A program made the translations under genes and the position numbers. This document shows, piece after piece, positions 47,244 through 57,222 of a DNA stretch of 64,000 nt (the stretch's first letter is position 1; each line of letters opens with the position of its first letter). Origin of the DNA: Microbacterium sp. Leaf151 (GTDB taxonomy: Bacteria; Actinomycetota; Actinomycetes; Actinomycetales; Microbacteriaceae); the NCBI RefSeq assembly GCF_001424225.1, contig NZ_LMOR01000003.1, positions 437,006 to 501,005 of the forward strand. The letters are read 5' to 3'. The notes beneath the pieces were generated by a model, which saw nothing but the letters and a program-made list of their open reading frames with translations, made no database searches and had not been told where the DNA came from.

Positions 47244-48581
47244 ATGACCGACACACCCACTCCGCCCGACGGCTGGTACCCCGATCCCGCCGGAGGTGGC
47301 GGCCTCCGCCGCTGGAACGGCACGTCGTGGACCGACGAGGTGCGGGCGGTCGACGGGAGCAAACCGATCTCCTCCGGAGAGGGGGAGGATGCCACGGTGC
47401 CGACGGATGACGACGCTTCGCATGTCGCCGCCTCCGACCGCGACGCGGTCACCTCGGCGACCACGACCCCCGACGACCACCGCGCCGCCGACGAGACGTC
47501 GACCGAGTCCTTCGGTGTAGAGGGCGGATCCTCGCCGCTCGCCTCCGACTCGGTCGCCTCCGACTCGGTCGCCGCCCATGTGGGTCACGGCTCGACCGAA
47601 GACGCTCCCACCGGGCACGACGACACCCCCGCGGTCCCCTCTTCGACGTCGGGCGAGTCGGCCGCGACGCAGGGTTCGTCCGCCGGGTGGGAGTCGATCG
47701 CGGCTCAGGAGGCGTCCGCCGTTCCGGAGCCGTTCGGCGCTCAGGATCGGCCCGCCGCCGAGGAGCCGCGCGCTGCCCGAGAGCCGCTGGCCGCCGAGGA
47801 GCCGCCCGCTGCCCACGATCCGTATGTCGCTCCCGCCGCAGGCGCCGGCGCCGCCGCCGCGGCTGCTCTCGCGGCATCGTCGGTCACCCCTCCCGTCACT
47901 CCGGCCCCCGCGTTCCCCTCAGCGGCGGCGTATCCCGGTGCTCCCGCCTCGGCGACCTCGGCGGGGGCGCCGGCGTACCCGGGAACCGTCTCCGCCGGCG
48001 CACCGTCGTACCCCGGAGCACCCACCGCGGGCGCCCCGGGGTATGCCTCCGCGCCGCCGGTCGGATACGGTGCCGCTCCACGTCGTGACATCAACACGAA
48101 CACCGTGTGGATCTGGCTTCTGGTGGCGCTGCCGCTGGTGGGGGTTCTGAGCCTGTTCGCATTCGACTGGGGCTCGTTCATGCGCGAGTCGGTGTACAAC
48201 GACCTGTACTCCGAGTCCCTGGCGGGCCCGTCGATGGCCGGCACGCTCCTCACGGTGGTGTCGTCGGTCCTGAGTCTCGTGCTGGCGGCTGCCACCGTCC
48301 TGTTCGCGTTCTTGGACTGGCGTCAGCTGCGCGCCCGCGGAATCGAGCGGCCGTTCCACTGGGCGTGGAGCTTCTTCGTCCTCGCGATCGGCAGCGGCCT
48401 CGTCTACATCATCGGGCGCAGCGTGATCGTGCGCCGTCACACCGGCAAGGGCCTCGCCCCGCTCTGGGCGGCGATCGGTGTGACCGTGGTGACGTGGATC
48501 ATCGCGAGCGTGTGGGTGGTCATGCTCCTGACGCAGATCTTCTCTCTCGTGCAGGAGCTGCAGTACACCTACGGCTACTGA
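47244..48581 (+). CDS. DUF2510 membrane protein
   Basis: Protein of 445 aa. Residues about 7-35 are a DUF2510 motif (PPDGWYPDPAGGGGLRRWNG). A long disordered Ala/Pro/Ser/Glu-rich region (about 40-275) follows, then four membrane helices (about 285-445). This layout is common in actinobacteria; function unknown. ATG start behind AGGGAG. Confidence 0.85.
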   Translation: MTDTPTPPDGWYPDPAGGGGLRRWNGTSWTDEVRAVDGSKPISSGEGEDATVPTDDDASHVAASDRDAVTSATTTPDDHRAADETSTESFGVEGGSSPLASDSVASDSVAAHVGHGSTEDAPTGHDDTPAVPSSTSGESAATQGSSAGWESIAAQEASAVPEPFGAQDRPAAEEPRAAREPLAAEEPPAAHDPYVAPAAGAGAAAAAALAASSVTPPVTPAPAFPSAAAYPGAPASATSAGAPAYPGTVSAGAPSYPGAPTAGAPGYASAPPVGYGAAPRRDINTNTVWIWLLVALPLVGVLSLFAFDWGSFMRESVYNDLYSESLAGPSMAGTLLTVVSSVLSLVLAAATVLFAFLDWRQLRARGIERPFHWAWSFFVLAIGSGLVYIIGRSVIVRRHTGKGLAPLWAAIGVTVVTWIIASVWVVMLLTQIFSLVQELQYTYGY

Positions 48582-48788
48582 GCGCCGCGCAGTGCGCCGC
48601 GGCCTGCGGCGACGGTTTGGTCATCTCGTCTTTTCGCGACGGGGTTGGCGTGCGGCGAATGGGTCGCGTGAAGTGACGTCCGGTGACGCCGTGTCTCGCT
48701 GTATGACGGAATCGGCCGTGCCGTTCGCGGGCGAACATACGCTCCTGGGACCGGCGCCAGACGCCGACGACGCCCGGGGAGGCCCCTC

Positions 48789-49454
48789 ATGTCCGCACCG
48801 TCCATCGCTCAGCAGATCGGCGACTTCACGTCGGGTTTCGAGGCGCAGATCGGCGATCGCCTTGCCGGCGTCTTCGCCGGTGAGCAGGCCGATCTGCGCG
48901 ACGCCGGGGTGCCCGACGCGGCGCTCGGCATCGGCGATGCGGCTCCCGACGCCGTCCTCGTCGAGGTCGACGGGACGGCGTCGTCGTTCTCAGCGGCTCG
49001 GGGCGGGGAGGTGTCCGTCGTCGTGTTCTATCGCGGCGCGTGGTGCCCGTACTGCAACATCACCCTGCGCTCGTACCAGCAGAAGCTCCTTCCGGCGCTG
49101 CGCGAGCGCGGCGTGAGGCTGATCGCCGTGTCGCCGCAGACGCCCGACGGGTCGTCGCAGAGCGCGACGAACGGGTCCCTCGAGTTCACGGTGCTGTCGG
49201 ACCCCGGTAACGTCCTCGCGGAGAAGTTCGGTATCGTCACCGAGCCCAGCGCCGCCGCGCGTGCAGCGCACACGGATCTCGGCTTCGACGTGGCCGATAG
49301 CAACGCCGACGACACCGCTCGGGTGCCGTTCCCGTCCGTCTACGTCATCGACGAGGCGGGTGTCGTGCGCTTCGCCGACGTGCACGTCGACTACACCACC
49401 CGCACCGAGCCGGAACAGATCGTCGACGTCCTCGACCGGCTCAGCGGTCGGTAG
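48789..49454 (+). CDS. peroxiredoxin-like thioredoxin-fold protein
   Basis: Protein of 221 aa, AhpC/TSA superfamily, with the CxxC motif in FYRGAWCPYCNITLRSYQ, the VSPQTPD strand and cis-proline VPFPSVYVID. The CPYC pair groups it with the peroxiredoxin-like family rather than classic 2-Cys AhpC. Likely reduces peroxides or disulfides. Confidence 0.87.
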   Translation: MSAPSIAQQIGDFTSGFEAQIGDRLAGVFAGEQADLRDAGVPDAALGIGDAAPDAVLVEVDGTASSFSAARGGEVSVVVFYRGAWCPYCNITLRSYQQKLLPALRERGVRLIAVSPQTPDGSSQSATNGSLEFTVLSDPGNVLAEKFGIVTEPSAAARAAHTDLGFDVADSNADDTARVPFPSVYVIDEAGVVRFADVHVDYTTRTEPEQIVDVLDRLSGR

Positions 49455-49508
49455 CTCAGGCCCGGTGTCTATCGTCGCGTCGGCGTCGGGCGTCGACTCA
49501 GCGGACGT

Positions 49509-50720
49509 TCACGTCGCGGTTGTCCGCCGCACCGCGATGATCGCATCGAGCAGGGCGTGCGCGGTGTCGTCCTTCGACCCGGATGCCGTGGCGACGACGT
49601 CGCCGTCGCGTCCGACGATCGTGAGGGCGTTGTCGACGGTCTCGAAACCCTGTGCCCAGCCGACCGCATTGGCCGCGAGCAGGTCGACGCCCTTTCGCGC
49701 CGCCTTCACGCGGGCGCGCTCGCGCAGCTCCTCATCGTCGGCCACCGTCTCGGCGGCGAAAGCGATGATCGTCTGACCGTCGCGGCGGTGAGCCACCAAG
49801 CCCGCCACGATGTCGCGGTTCTCGACGAGCTCAAGGGTCACGCCGCCGGGGGAGTCCTGTTTGCGGATCTTCTGGTCGGCGACCGCGGCCACGGAGTAGT
49901 CCGCGACGGCCGCGGCCATGACGATCACGTCGGCGCCGGGGGCCACGGCATCCATCGTCCTTCCGAGATCCTCGGCGGTGCCCGCGGCGATCACCTCGAC
50001 CCTCGGATCCGGACGGACGTGGGCGTCGAGGTGTGCGGCGACGAGCGTGACATCCGCGCCGCGGTCGGCGGCGGCGCGCGCGATGGCGACGCCCTGGCGT
50101 CCGCTGGAGCGGTTGCCGATGAAGCGCACCGGATCGATCGGCTCGCGTGTGCCACCGGCGCTCACGACGATCGACAGGCCCCGGAGGTCTTGCGGGCGCT
50201 CGACGAGGGCGAGGGCCGCGGCGACGATCTCTTCGGGCTCCGACATGCGCCCGGGTCCCGAGTCTCCGCCCGTCAGCACGCCGTCGGCGGGACCGACCAC
50301 GTGCACCCCACGGGCGCGGAGCACCTCCATGTTGTGCGTCGTCGCCGGGTGCCGCCACATCTCGGTGTGCATCGCCGGGGCGACCACCACCGGCGCGGTC
50401 GTGGCGAGCAGCGTCGTGCCGAGCAGATCGGATGCGAGGCCCGCGGCCATGGCGGCGAGGGTGTTGGCGGTGGCCGGGGCGACGATGACCAGGTCGGCGG
50501 ACTGGCCCAGGGCGACGTGACGCACGCTCGCGACGTCGTCGTGCACCGACGTCGTGACGGGATTGCGGCTGAGCGATTCCCAGGTCGGCAGACCGACGAA
50601 GCGCAGCGCGTCGTCTGTGGGGATGACGTGCACGTCGTGTCCCGCCTTCACGAGCAACCTCACGAGGCTGACGGTCTTGTACGCGGCGATACCGCCGGTC
50701 ACTCCCACCACGACGAACAT
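49509..50720 (-). CDS. coaBC: bifunctional phosphopantothenoylcysteine decarboxylase/synthase
   Basis: Coenzyme A synthesis, 403 aa. The CoaC half has the FMN motif GVTGGIAAYK, the catalytic His region and PAMHTEMW. The CoaB half starts near VSAGGTREPIDPVRFIGNRSSG and has AAAVADY. The ATG at 50720 opens the conserved strand; an earlier start would translate the repeat region upstream. Confidence 0.95.
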   Translation of the reverse strand: MFVVVGVTGGIAAYKTVSLVRLLVKAGHDVHVIPTDDALRFVGLPTWESLSRNPVTTSVHDDVASVRHVALGQSADLVIVAPATANTLAAMAAGLASDLLGTTLLATTAPVVVAPAMHTEMWRHPATTHNMEVLRARGVHVVGPADGVLTGGDSGPGRMSEPEEIVAAALALVERPQDLRGLSIVVSAGGTREPIDPVRFIGNRSSGRQGVAIARAAADRGADVTLVAAHLDAHVRPDPRVEVIAAGTAEDLGRTMDAVAPGADVIVMAAAVADYSVAAVADQKIRKQDSPGGVTLELVENRDIVAGLVAHRRDGQTIIAFAAETVADDEELRERARVKAARKGVDLLAANAVGWAQGFETVDNALTIVGRDGDVVATASGSKDDTAHALLDAIIAVRRTTAT

Positions 50721-50805
50721 CGCTCCAGTCTTCCAGGTCGCTTCGCATCGCGGGGCGGCCGCGGCGGGATGCGAGCGCGGGGTGGGGCTCCCGTGTGGGA
50801 CGTCA

Positions 50806-50883
50806 CGAGAACAGGGGATGCGCCGAGAACAGGCCGATCTGCGGCGAATCGGGCCTGTTCTCGGCGCGAAGCCTGTTCTCGCG
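50806..50883. repeat. four-fold GAGAACAGG palindrome cluster
   Basis: Direct copies of GAGAACAGG lie at 50806-50815 and 50821-50835, and inverted copies at 50852-50866 and 50871-50883. The two middle copies form a perfect 15-bp inverted repeat. It sits between the divergent coaBC and NRDE genes. Confidence 0.8.
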
Positions 50884-51006
50884 CGACGCCGGTTTATCAG
50901 ACAGCCCTGATCCCGGCGCAAGCGCTATCTTCGGCGCTGCCCGCACCGACCGACGCCCGTGCCGACCGCGGGCCGTGTCAGCCGTGACGCGGGTAGCGTG
51001 GACGAA

Positions 51007-51747
51007 ATGTGCACGGTCGTGATCGACGTCCCCGAGGCCGCGGGCGAGCCTGTTCGCCTGCTCGCCGTCCGTGACGAGGAGCGCGACCGACCGTGGCGCG
51101 GCCTGGGACCCTGGTGGCCCGAGCGTGGCGGCATCCTGGGCGTTCGCGACGACCGCGCGGGCGGCGCGTGGCTGGCCGTCGACCCCGACGCGGGACGACT
51201 GGCCGTGCTCCTCAACCGGCAGGACCTGTCTGCTCGCTCGGACGACGAGGTCGTCAGCCGAGGTGGCATCCCGCTCGACGCGGTGGGGGCGGGCATCCCG
51301 GATCGACCGATCACGAGGGGGTTCAACCTCGTCGAGGTGGATGCCGACGGTGCCCACCTCGTGGAGTGGGACGGCCTCGTCGCACGGCGCTCGCGGATCG
51401 CGCCCGGCACCCACATGGTCGCCCACCACGCGGTCGACGACCCGGCGACCCCGCGCATCGGACGGTGGCTCGAGGACTTCCGTCGTGCCGGCATCGGACC
51501 GGGCGACGGCTGGTGGATGCCATGGCTCGACGTCGTCGCGCACTCCACCAGCGATCCGTCGGCGTCGGTGCTGCGGCGAGACGCCCACGACGGTCACGTT
51601 CTGGAGTCGTTGCTGGTGTGCGTGGCGAGCATCGGACCGCAGGGAGTCGACATGCGTCAGGCGACCCCCGCCGAACCCGGCCGCTGGGACGACGGGCTCA
51701 TCGCGGGGCTGCGCCGTCGCGTCGGCGACCCGGACGTCGTCGGCTGA
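51007..51747 (+). CDS. NRDE (TANGO2) family protein
   Basis: Protein of 246 aa of the NRDE superfamily, starting MCTVVI with Cys2 as the possible N-terminal nucleophile; the eponymous NRDE appears as VRDEE. GGAWLAV and VLLNR follow. The ATG at 51007 is chosen so that Cys2 is near the end. Function in bacteria unclear. Confidence 0.82.
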   Translation: MCTVVIDVPEAAGEPVRLLAVRDEERDRPWRGLGPWWPERGGILGVRDDRAGGAWLAVDPDAGRLAVLLNRQDLSARSDDEVVSRGGIPLDAVGAGIPDRPITRGFNLVEVDADGAHLVEWDGLVARRSRIAPGTHMVAHHAVDDPATPRIGRWLEDFRRAGIGPGDGWWMPWLDVVAHSTSDPSASVLRRDAHDGHVLESLLVCVASIGPQGVDMRQATPAEPGRWDDGLIAGLRRRVGDPDVVG

Positions 51748-51840
51748 GGCGTCTCGGCCACGGCATCCCGACCACGGCATCCCCGACCATGGTGTCCTGA
51801 CGGCAGTATCCCCGATCACGCGTCCCTGACCAGGGCGTCC

Positions 51841-52058
51841 GACCGTAGCGTCGCCGAGCCTCGCACCCGAGACCACGCCATCCCCGCCCCGGACATCCCC
51901 GCCCAGGTTTCTACGCCTGTAGCGTCGTCGAGCCCTGCACCGAGGCCACACCATCCCCGCCCCGGACATCCCCGCCCAGGCGTCACCGCCTGTAGCGTCG
52001 TCGACCCCTGCGCCGAGGCCACACCACCCCCGCCCCAGACATCCCCACCGAGGCGGCC
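51841..52058. repeat. imperfect tandem repeat, period 73-74 bp
   Basis: Three imperfect copies, anchored by GTAGCGTCG at 51845, 51919 and 51992. Shorter degenerate CGGCATCCC-type units fill 51760-51840. The whole 51748-52111 stretch has no supported gene. Confidence 0.8.
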
Positions 52059-52111
52059 CGCGAACACGCATCCGACCCGCCGATCGTCGCGCACTAAACT
52101 GGTGGCATCCC

Positions 52112-52184
52112 GCCTTCGTAGCTCAGGGGATAGAGCGCCGCACTCCTAACGCGGGCGTCGCAGGTTCGAATCCTGTCGGGGGCA
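52112..52184 (+). tRNA. tRNA-Arg (anticodon CCU)
   Basis: 73-base cloverleaf with acceptor GCCTTCG/CGGGGGC, D arm GCTC/GAGC, anticodon loop CTCCTAA (CCT at 34-36), T loop TTCGAAT and discriminator A. CCA is not encoded. The anticodon stem has one A-C mismatch next to the loop. Confidence 0.9.
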
Positions 52185-52208
52185 CCCTTCCTCCGTCGTC
52201 GACGGCAG

Positions 52209-52253
52209 AGCGGCGAGTGGCCGTCGACGCCACAGCGGCGAGTGGCCGTCGAC
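52209..52253. repeat. 20-bp direct repeat after tRNA-Arg
   Basis: AGCGGCGAGTGGCCGTCGAC occurs at 52209-52228 and 52234-52253. Confidence 0.8.
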
Positions 52254-52363
52254 CCCCCCCTCGTGAGACCGCACGTCTGACGAGACCGGGATCAGCCGCG
52301 TGCGTTCGTCACGATCGGGGGATCCTGCGGCGTGCATTGCCGCCACCGCGTTCGCCTGGCATG

Positions 52364-52387
52364 ATTACTGAACGATCGGTCGGAAAT
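52364..52387 (+). promoter_or_regulatory. TetR-type operator before the phenylacetate cluster
   Basis: Contains TTACTGAACGATCGGTC, the same 17 bases as the site in front of paaA. The core GAACGATCGGTC is a palindrome with one mismatched pair. Its outer arms match less well than the paaA copy. It lies 55 bases before the first hydratase gene. Confidence 0.7.
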
Positions 52388-52441
52388 TCTCGAAGTCGAG
52401 GGCGGACGATCCCGCCGGAGTCGGCGGGGGAGAGGACGGCG

Positions 52442-53227
52442 ATGTCGGACGCGATTCTCACCGGCGGTGCACGCGCACCGGGTGAGCAGCAAGAGCCGCG
52501 GTTGCGGATCGAGTCGGCGGGTGATCGCGTCGTCGCGACCCTCGACCGCCCCGACCGGCGCAACGCGATCGATCAGGCGACGGTTGACGAGCTGCACGAG
52601 CTCTGCGCCGCGCTCGAGGAGCAGCCGCGCACCCTCGTCCTGGCCGGGGCGGGCGGAATCTTCGCCGCCGGAGCAGACATCGCCCAGCTACGCGAACGCA
52701 CCGGCGACGACGCACGCCGCGGCATCAACGCCGCCGTCTTCGACCGCATCCGCCACCTGCCGATGCCCGTGATCGCCGCCGTCGACGGCCTCGCCCTGGG
52801 CGGCGGCGCCGAGCTCGCGTACGCGGCCGACATCCGCATCGGCACCCCTCGCGCGCGCTTCGGCAACCCCGAGCCGGGCCTCGGCATCATCGCGGCGGCG
52901 GGAGCGTCGTGGCGACTGCCCGAGATCGTGGGGCACGCGCGCGCGAGCGAACTGCTGCTCACCGGGCGCGTGATCGACGCCGACGAGGCCCTCGCCTGGG
53001 GGCTGCTGTCGAGCGTGCACGAGCCCGACGACCTGCTCGCCAGTGCGCACGCGATCGCCGACCGGATCGCCGCGAACTCCGCCCGCGCCACGGTTCTCAC
53101 CAAACGCGTTCTGCTGGCCCCGCGCGCCGCGCACCCCGCCATCGACGGCGAGCTGCAGGCGGAGCTCTTCGACGGCGCCGACAAACGCCGGCGAATGACC
53201 GCGTTCCTGGACAGGAAGAAGCCGTGA
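52442..53227 (+). CDS. enoyl-CoA hydratase (phenylacetate pathway)
   Basis: Crotonase-fold enzyme of 261 aa with the oxyanion loop and both catalytic glutamates (GGGAELA and FGNPEPGLG), so it should be a true hydratase. It likely does the PaaF-type hydration of dehydroadipyl-CoA. ATG at 52442 behind GAGAGGA. First gene of the cluster. Confidence 0.88.
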   Translation: MSDAILTGGARAPGEQQEPRLRIESAGDRVVATLDRPDRRNAIDQATVDELHELCAALEEQPRTLVLAGAGGIFAAGADIAQLRERTGDDARRGINAAVFDRIRHLPMPVIAAVDGLALGGGAELAYAADIRIGTPRARFGNPEPGLGIIAAAGASWRLPEIVGHARASELLLTGRVIDADEALAWGLLSSVHEPDDLLASAHAIADRIAANSARATVLTKRVLLAPRAAHPAIDGELQAELFDGADKRRRMTAFLDRKKP

Positions 53228-54114
53228 CCCCTCCCGACACCCGCACCGCCACGACGACGCAGCCCGCGCTCTCCGGATCCCTCCCCGCCGCCGTCGGGGT
53301 GCTCGGCGGGGGTCGCATGGGAGCCGGCATCGCGCACGCGTTCCTGCTCGCCGGCTGCCGCGTGCACATCGTCGAGCGCGATGCCGACACCGTCGAGGCG
53401 GCGCGCAGCCGCGTGGAGACCGCATTGACCCGCTCCGCGCTGAAGGGCGCGCAGATCCCGGATGCCGACACCCTCACCGCCGGCATTGACCTCGCCGCCT
53501 TCGCCGGTGCGGGGCTCGTCGTCGAGGCCGTCCCCGAGGATCGTGCCCTCAAGCTCGACGCCCTCCGGCGGATCGAGGAGGTCGTCGACGAGGATGCGGT
53601 CCTGGCATCCAACACCTCGTCGATCTCGATCGACGCGCTCGCCGCATCGCTGGCGTACCCCGAGCGGTTCCTCGGCCTGCACTTCTTCAACCCCGTGCCG
53701 GCATCCGCGCTGGTCGAGGTCGTGATCGGCGCGCGCACGCACCCGGGGGTGGTCGAGAGGGCGACGCGGTGGGTCGACGCCATCGGCAAGACCGCCGTCG
53801 TCGTGCGCGATGCGCCGGGTTTCGCGTCGAGTCGGCTCGGGGTGGCGCTGGGGCTCGAGGCCATCCGCATGCTCGAGGAGGGGGTCGCCTCGGCGCACGA
53901 CATCGACACGGCGATGGAGCGGGGGTATCGGCATCCGATGGGACCGCTTCGAACGACCGACCTCGTTGGACTCGACGTGCGCCTGGGCATCGCCGAAGAA
54001 CTCGAGCGCGCGTTCGGCGCCCGCTTCACCCCGCCCGCGCTGCTGAGGAGACTCGTCGCCGAGGGGCATCTGGGCCGGAAGTCCGGCCGCGGTTTCTACG
54101 AATGGAGCGAATGA
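53224..54114 (+). CDS. paaH: 3-hydroxyacyl-CoA dehydrogenase
   Basis: NAD-dependent dehydrogenase of 296 aa with GVLGGGRMGAGIA for NAD, the NTSS loop and the catalytic HFFNPV histidine. Expected to oxidise 3-hydroxyadipyl-CoA. The GTG overlaps the hydratase stop (GTGA). Confidence 0.9.
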   Translation: MTPPDTRTATTTQPALSGSLPAAVGVLGGGRMGAGIAHAFLLAGCRVHIVERDADTVEAARSRVETALTRSALKGAQIPDADTLTAGIDLAAFAGAGLVVEAVPEDRALKLDALRRIEEVVDEDAVLASNTSSISIDALAASLAYPERFLGLHFFNPVPASALVEVVIGARTHPGVVERATRWVDAIGKTAVVVRDAPGFASSRLGVALGLEAIRMLEEGVASAHDIDTAMERGYRHPMGPLRTTDLVGLDVRLGIAEELERAFGARFTPPALLRRLVAEGHLGRKSGRGFYEWSE

Positions 54115-56174
54115 TGACGTTTCTCCCCAGCTACGTGAACGGCGCGTGGTGGACGCCCGAGGGGGATCCGGATGCCGCGATCGTTCGCGACGCATCGACG
54201 GGCGACGAGATCGTGCGCGTCAGCACCCGCGGGTTGGACCTCGCCCGCGCGGTGGAGTACGCGCGCAAGGCCGGCCGGAAAAGCATCGGCTCACACACCT
54301 TCCCCCAGCGCGCGATGGTGCTGAAGAACCTCGCGATCGCCCTGAACGACCGCCGCGAAGAGCTCTATGCCCTGTCGGAGCGCTCCGGCTCGACCCGCCG
54401 CGATTCGCTCAGCGACGTCGACGGCGGCATCGGCGTGCTCTTCACCTTCTCGTCGAAAGCGCGCCGCGAGCTGCCCGCCGGCAACGTCGTGCTCGATGGG
54501 CCGATCGAGCCGCTGTCGAAGGACGGCTCCTTCCTCGGCCGGCACGTGTACACGCGCCTCCCGGGCGTCGCGGTGCAGATCAACGCCTTCAACTTCCCCA
54601 TGTGGGGCGCGCTCGAGAAGTTCGCCCCGGCCTTCCTCGCGGGCCTCCCGACCATCGTCAAGCCCGCGACCCCCACCTCGTACGTCGCCGAGGCGTGGGT
54701 GCGCATCGCCGTCGAGTCGGGGCTGCTTCCCGAGGGCTCGCTGCAGCTGGTGAGCGGCGGTGTCCCGGGCCTGTTCGACCTGCTCGACGTGGGCGACACC
54801 GTCGGCTTCACCGGCAGCGCCTCCACGGCCGAACGCCTGCGCGCACAGTCGAGATCGGGCGTCCGCTTCACCAGCGAGACCGACTCGATCAACGCCTCGA
54901 TCCTCGGCCCCGACGCGGTGCGCGGCACCCCCGAGTTCGACGCGTACGTGAAGCAGCTGCTCGTAGAGCTCACCACCAAGGCGGGACAGAAGTGCACCGC
55001 GATCCGTCGGGCGATCGTGCCGGCGGGGATGACGGATGCCGTGGCCGAGGCGCTGCGGCAGAAGATCGCGGAGCGCGTCGTCGTCGGCGACCCGCGTGCC
55101 GAGGGTGTGACGATGGGCCCGGTCGTCTCCCTCGCGCAGCGCGAGGAGGTGCGGCGTCAGGTGGCGGCGCTCACCGACGCCGGTGGGCGCTTCGTCGTCG
55201 GATCGGCCGAGGCTCCCGATGCCCGGACGGTCGACGGTTCCCCGACCGACGGTGCCTTCCTCCAGCCGATGCTCCTGGCCTTCGCGGATGCCGCGACCCC
55301 CGCCGTCAACGACATCGAGGCTTTCGGCCCCGTCGCCAGCATCGTGGAGTACACCGACGTCGCCGAGGCGGCCGAGATCGTGGGTCGGGGCGGCGGGTCG
55401 CTCGTCACGAGCGTCGCCACCCACGACCTCGACGTCGCGACCGAGCTGCTCACGCGCATGGGCGCGATGAACGGCCGTGTGCTCTTCCTCGACCGCGACG
55501 ACGCCCGCACCTCGACCGGCCACGGTGCCCCCGTGCCGCATCTCGTGCACGGTGGCCCCGGCCGTGCCGGCGGTGGCGAGGAGCTCGGCGGCATCCGCTC
55601 TGTGCTCCACTACATGCAGCGGACGGCCATCCAGGGATCTCCCCGCATGCTCACCGCGCTCACCGGGGTGTGGCATCCGGGTGCCGACACCGACACCGGC
55701 GGCATCCATCCCTTCCGCAAGGCCCTCTCGGAGCTGAGGATCGGGGATGCCGTGGACTCGGCCGAACGCGAGGTCACCCTCGACGACATCGAGGTGTTCG
55801 CGACCTTCACCGGCGACACGTTCTACGCTCACATGGACGAGGCGTCCGCCGCGGCGAATCCTTTCTTCCCGGGGCGCGTCGCGCACGGATACCTGCTCGT
55901 GTCGTGGGCGGCCGGGTTGTTCGTCGATCCCGCACCGGGTCCGGTGCTGGCGAACTCGGGCCTGGAGAACCTCCGCTTCGTCACCCCCGTCTCACCCGGC
56001 GACCGCATCCGCGTCGCCCTCACGGCCAAGCAGATCACCCCGCGCGAGACCGACGAGTACGGCGAGGTGCGGTGGGACGCCGTCATCCGGAACCAGGATG
56101 ACGAGATCGTCGCCCAGTACGACGTGCTGACGCTGGTGGCGAAGACGTGGCAGCCGGCGCCGGTGCCGGCGTGA
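54111..56174 (+). CDS. paaZ: oxepin-CoA hydrolase / semialdehyde dehydrogenase PaaZ
   Basis: Bifunctional ring-opening enzyme, 687 aa. Residues 1-520 are an aldehyde dehydrogenase with the catalytic Cys in GQKCTA; residues about 540-687 are a MaoC hot-dog hydratase ([22 protein letters not shown]). Both functions look complete. Two adjacent ATGs (54111, 54114) are possible; the second has better spacing from GGAG. Confidence 0.94.
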   Translation: MMTFLPSYVNGAWWTPEGDPDAAIVRDASTGDEIVRVSTRGLDLARAVEYARKAGRKSIGSHTFPQRAMVLKNLAIALNDRREELYALSERSGSTRRDSLSDVDGGIGVLFTFSSKARRELPAGNVVLDGPIEPLSKDGSFLGRHVYTRLPGVAVQINAFNFPMWGALEKFAPAFLAGLPTIVKPATPTSYVAEAWVRIAVESGLLPEGSLQLVSGGVPGLFDLLDVGDTVGFTGSASTAERLRAQSRSGVRFTSETDSINASILGPDAVRGTPEFDAYVKQLLVELTTKAGQKCTAIRRAIVPAGMTDAVAEALRQKIAERVVVGDPRAEGVTMGPVVSLAQREEVRRQVAALTDAGGRFVVGSAEAPDARTVDGSPTDGAFLQPMLLAFADAATPAVNDIEAFGPVASIVEYTDVAEAAEIVGRGGGSLVTSVATHDLDVATELLTRMGAMNGRVLFLDRDDARTSTGHGAPVPHLVHGGPGRAGGGEELGGIRSVLHYMQRTAIQGSPRMLTALTGVWHPGADTDTGGIHPFRKALSELRIGDAVDSAEREVTLDDIEVFATFTGDTFYAHMDEASAAANPFFPGRVAHGYLLVSWAAGLFVDPAPGPVLANSGLENLRFVTPVSPGDRIRVALTAKQITPRETDEYGEVRWDAVIRNQDDEIVAQYDVLTLVAKTWQPAPVPA

Positions 56175-56185
56175 GCGTGCGGCCG

Positions 56186-56237
56186 TTGCGGTTCGACAAC
56201 CCCGTGGATACAATTTACTGAACGATCGGTCTGTAAA
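56186..56237 (+). promoter_or_regulatory. paaA promoter with TetR-type operator
   Basis: TTGCGG at 56186-56191 and TACAAT at 56209-56214 with a 17-base spacer. A 24-bp near-perfect palindrome (56214-56237, core GAACGATCGGTC, outer arms TTTAC/GTAAA) begins at the -10 and covers the start of transcription. It shares 17 bases with the site at 52364. Confidence 0.8.
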
Positions 56238-56244
56238 GGAGTCG

Positions 56245-57222
56245 ATGATGACGATGACCGCACCCGAGTCCGCCCCCGTCGTCGACGACGGCGAGGTCGT
56301 GTTCGACGCCCTCATCGAGGCCGACGGCCGTATCGAACCGCGCGACTGGATGCCGGAGGGGTACCGCCGCACGCTCATCCGGCAGATCTCGCAGCACGCG
56401 CATTCCGAGATCATCGGTATGCAGCCCGAGGGGGCGTGGATCACCCGGGCGCCGAGCCTGAAGCGCAAGGCGATCCTGCTCGCCAAGGTGCAGGACGAAG
56501 CCGGTCACGGCCTGTACCTCTATTCCGCCGCGCAGACCCTGGGCATCACGCGCGACGAGATGACGCAGCAGCTCGTCGACGGGAAGGCGCGCTACTCGTC
56601 GATCTTCAACTACCCCGCCCCGACCTGGGCCGACATGGGCGCGATCGGGTGGCTCGTCGACGGCGCCGCGATCTGCAATCAGGTGCCGCTGTGCCGGGCA
56701 TCGTACGGACCCTACGGCCGCGCGATGGTGCGTATCTGCAAAGAGGAGTCGTTCCACCAGCGGCAGGGTTTTGAGATCCTGCTCACCCTGATGCAGGGCA
56801 CCGAGGCGCAGCGCGAGATGGCTCAGGATGCCGTCGACCGCTGGTACTGGCCGAGCCTCATGATGTTCGGGCCCCCCGACGACGACTCGCCCAACTCCGT
56901 CCAGTCGATGGCATGGAACATCAAGCGCTTCAGCAACGACGACCTGCGCCAACGGTTCGTGTCGATGCTGGTTCCGCAGGCAGCCGTGCTCGGCGTCACG
57001 CTTCCCGACCCCGAGCTCCGTTTCGATGACGAGACCGGGCGGTACGAGATGGGCGAGATCGACTGGACCGAGTTCCACGAGGTGCTCGCCGGGCGCGGAC
57101 CGCTCAACACCACCCGCCGCCGGCACCGCCGCGACGCCCACGAAGAGGGCGCATGGGTGCGCCAAGCCGCCGCGGCTTACGCCGCGAAGAAGCAGCGCCG
57201 CATCGCGCAAGAGGCCGCCTGA
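56245..57222 (+). CDS. paaA: phenylacetyl-CoA epoxidase catalytic subunit A
   Basis: Di-iron monooxygenase subunit, 325 aa, forming the 1,2-epoxide of phenylacetyl-CoA. The iron motifs are in QDEAGHG and [12 protein letters not shown] codons at 56245, 56248 and 56254 are possible; 56248 has the best spacing from AAAGGAG, which overlaps the operator. Confidence 0.95.
   Translation: MMTMTAPESAPVVDDGEVVFDALIEADGRIEPRDWMPEGYRRTLIRQISQHAHSEIIGMQPEGAWITRAPSLKRKAILLAKVQDEAGHGLYLYSAAQTLGITRDEMTQQLVDGKARYSSIFNYPAPTWADMGAIGWLVDGAAICNQVPLCRASYGPYGRAMVRICKEESFHQRQGFEILLTLMQGTEAQREMAQDAVDRWYWPSLMMFGPPDDDSPNSVQSMAWNIKRFSNDDLRQRFVSMLVPQAAVLGVTLPDPELRFDDETGRYEMGEIDWTEFHEVLAGRGPLNTTRRRHRRDAHEEGAWVRQAAAAYAAKKQRRIAQEAA

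Noticed and set aside
52112..52184. tRNA-Arg as an attachment site of an integrated element
   Set aside because: No integrase gene and no second copy of the tRNA 3' end were seen in the window.
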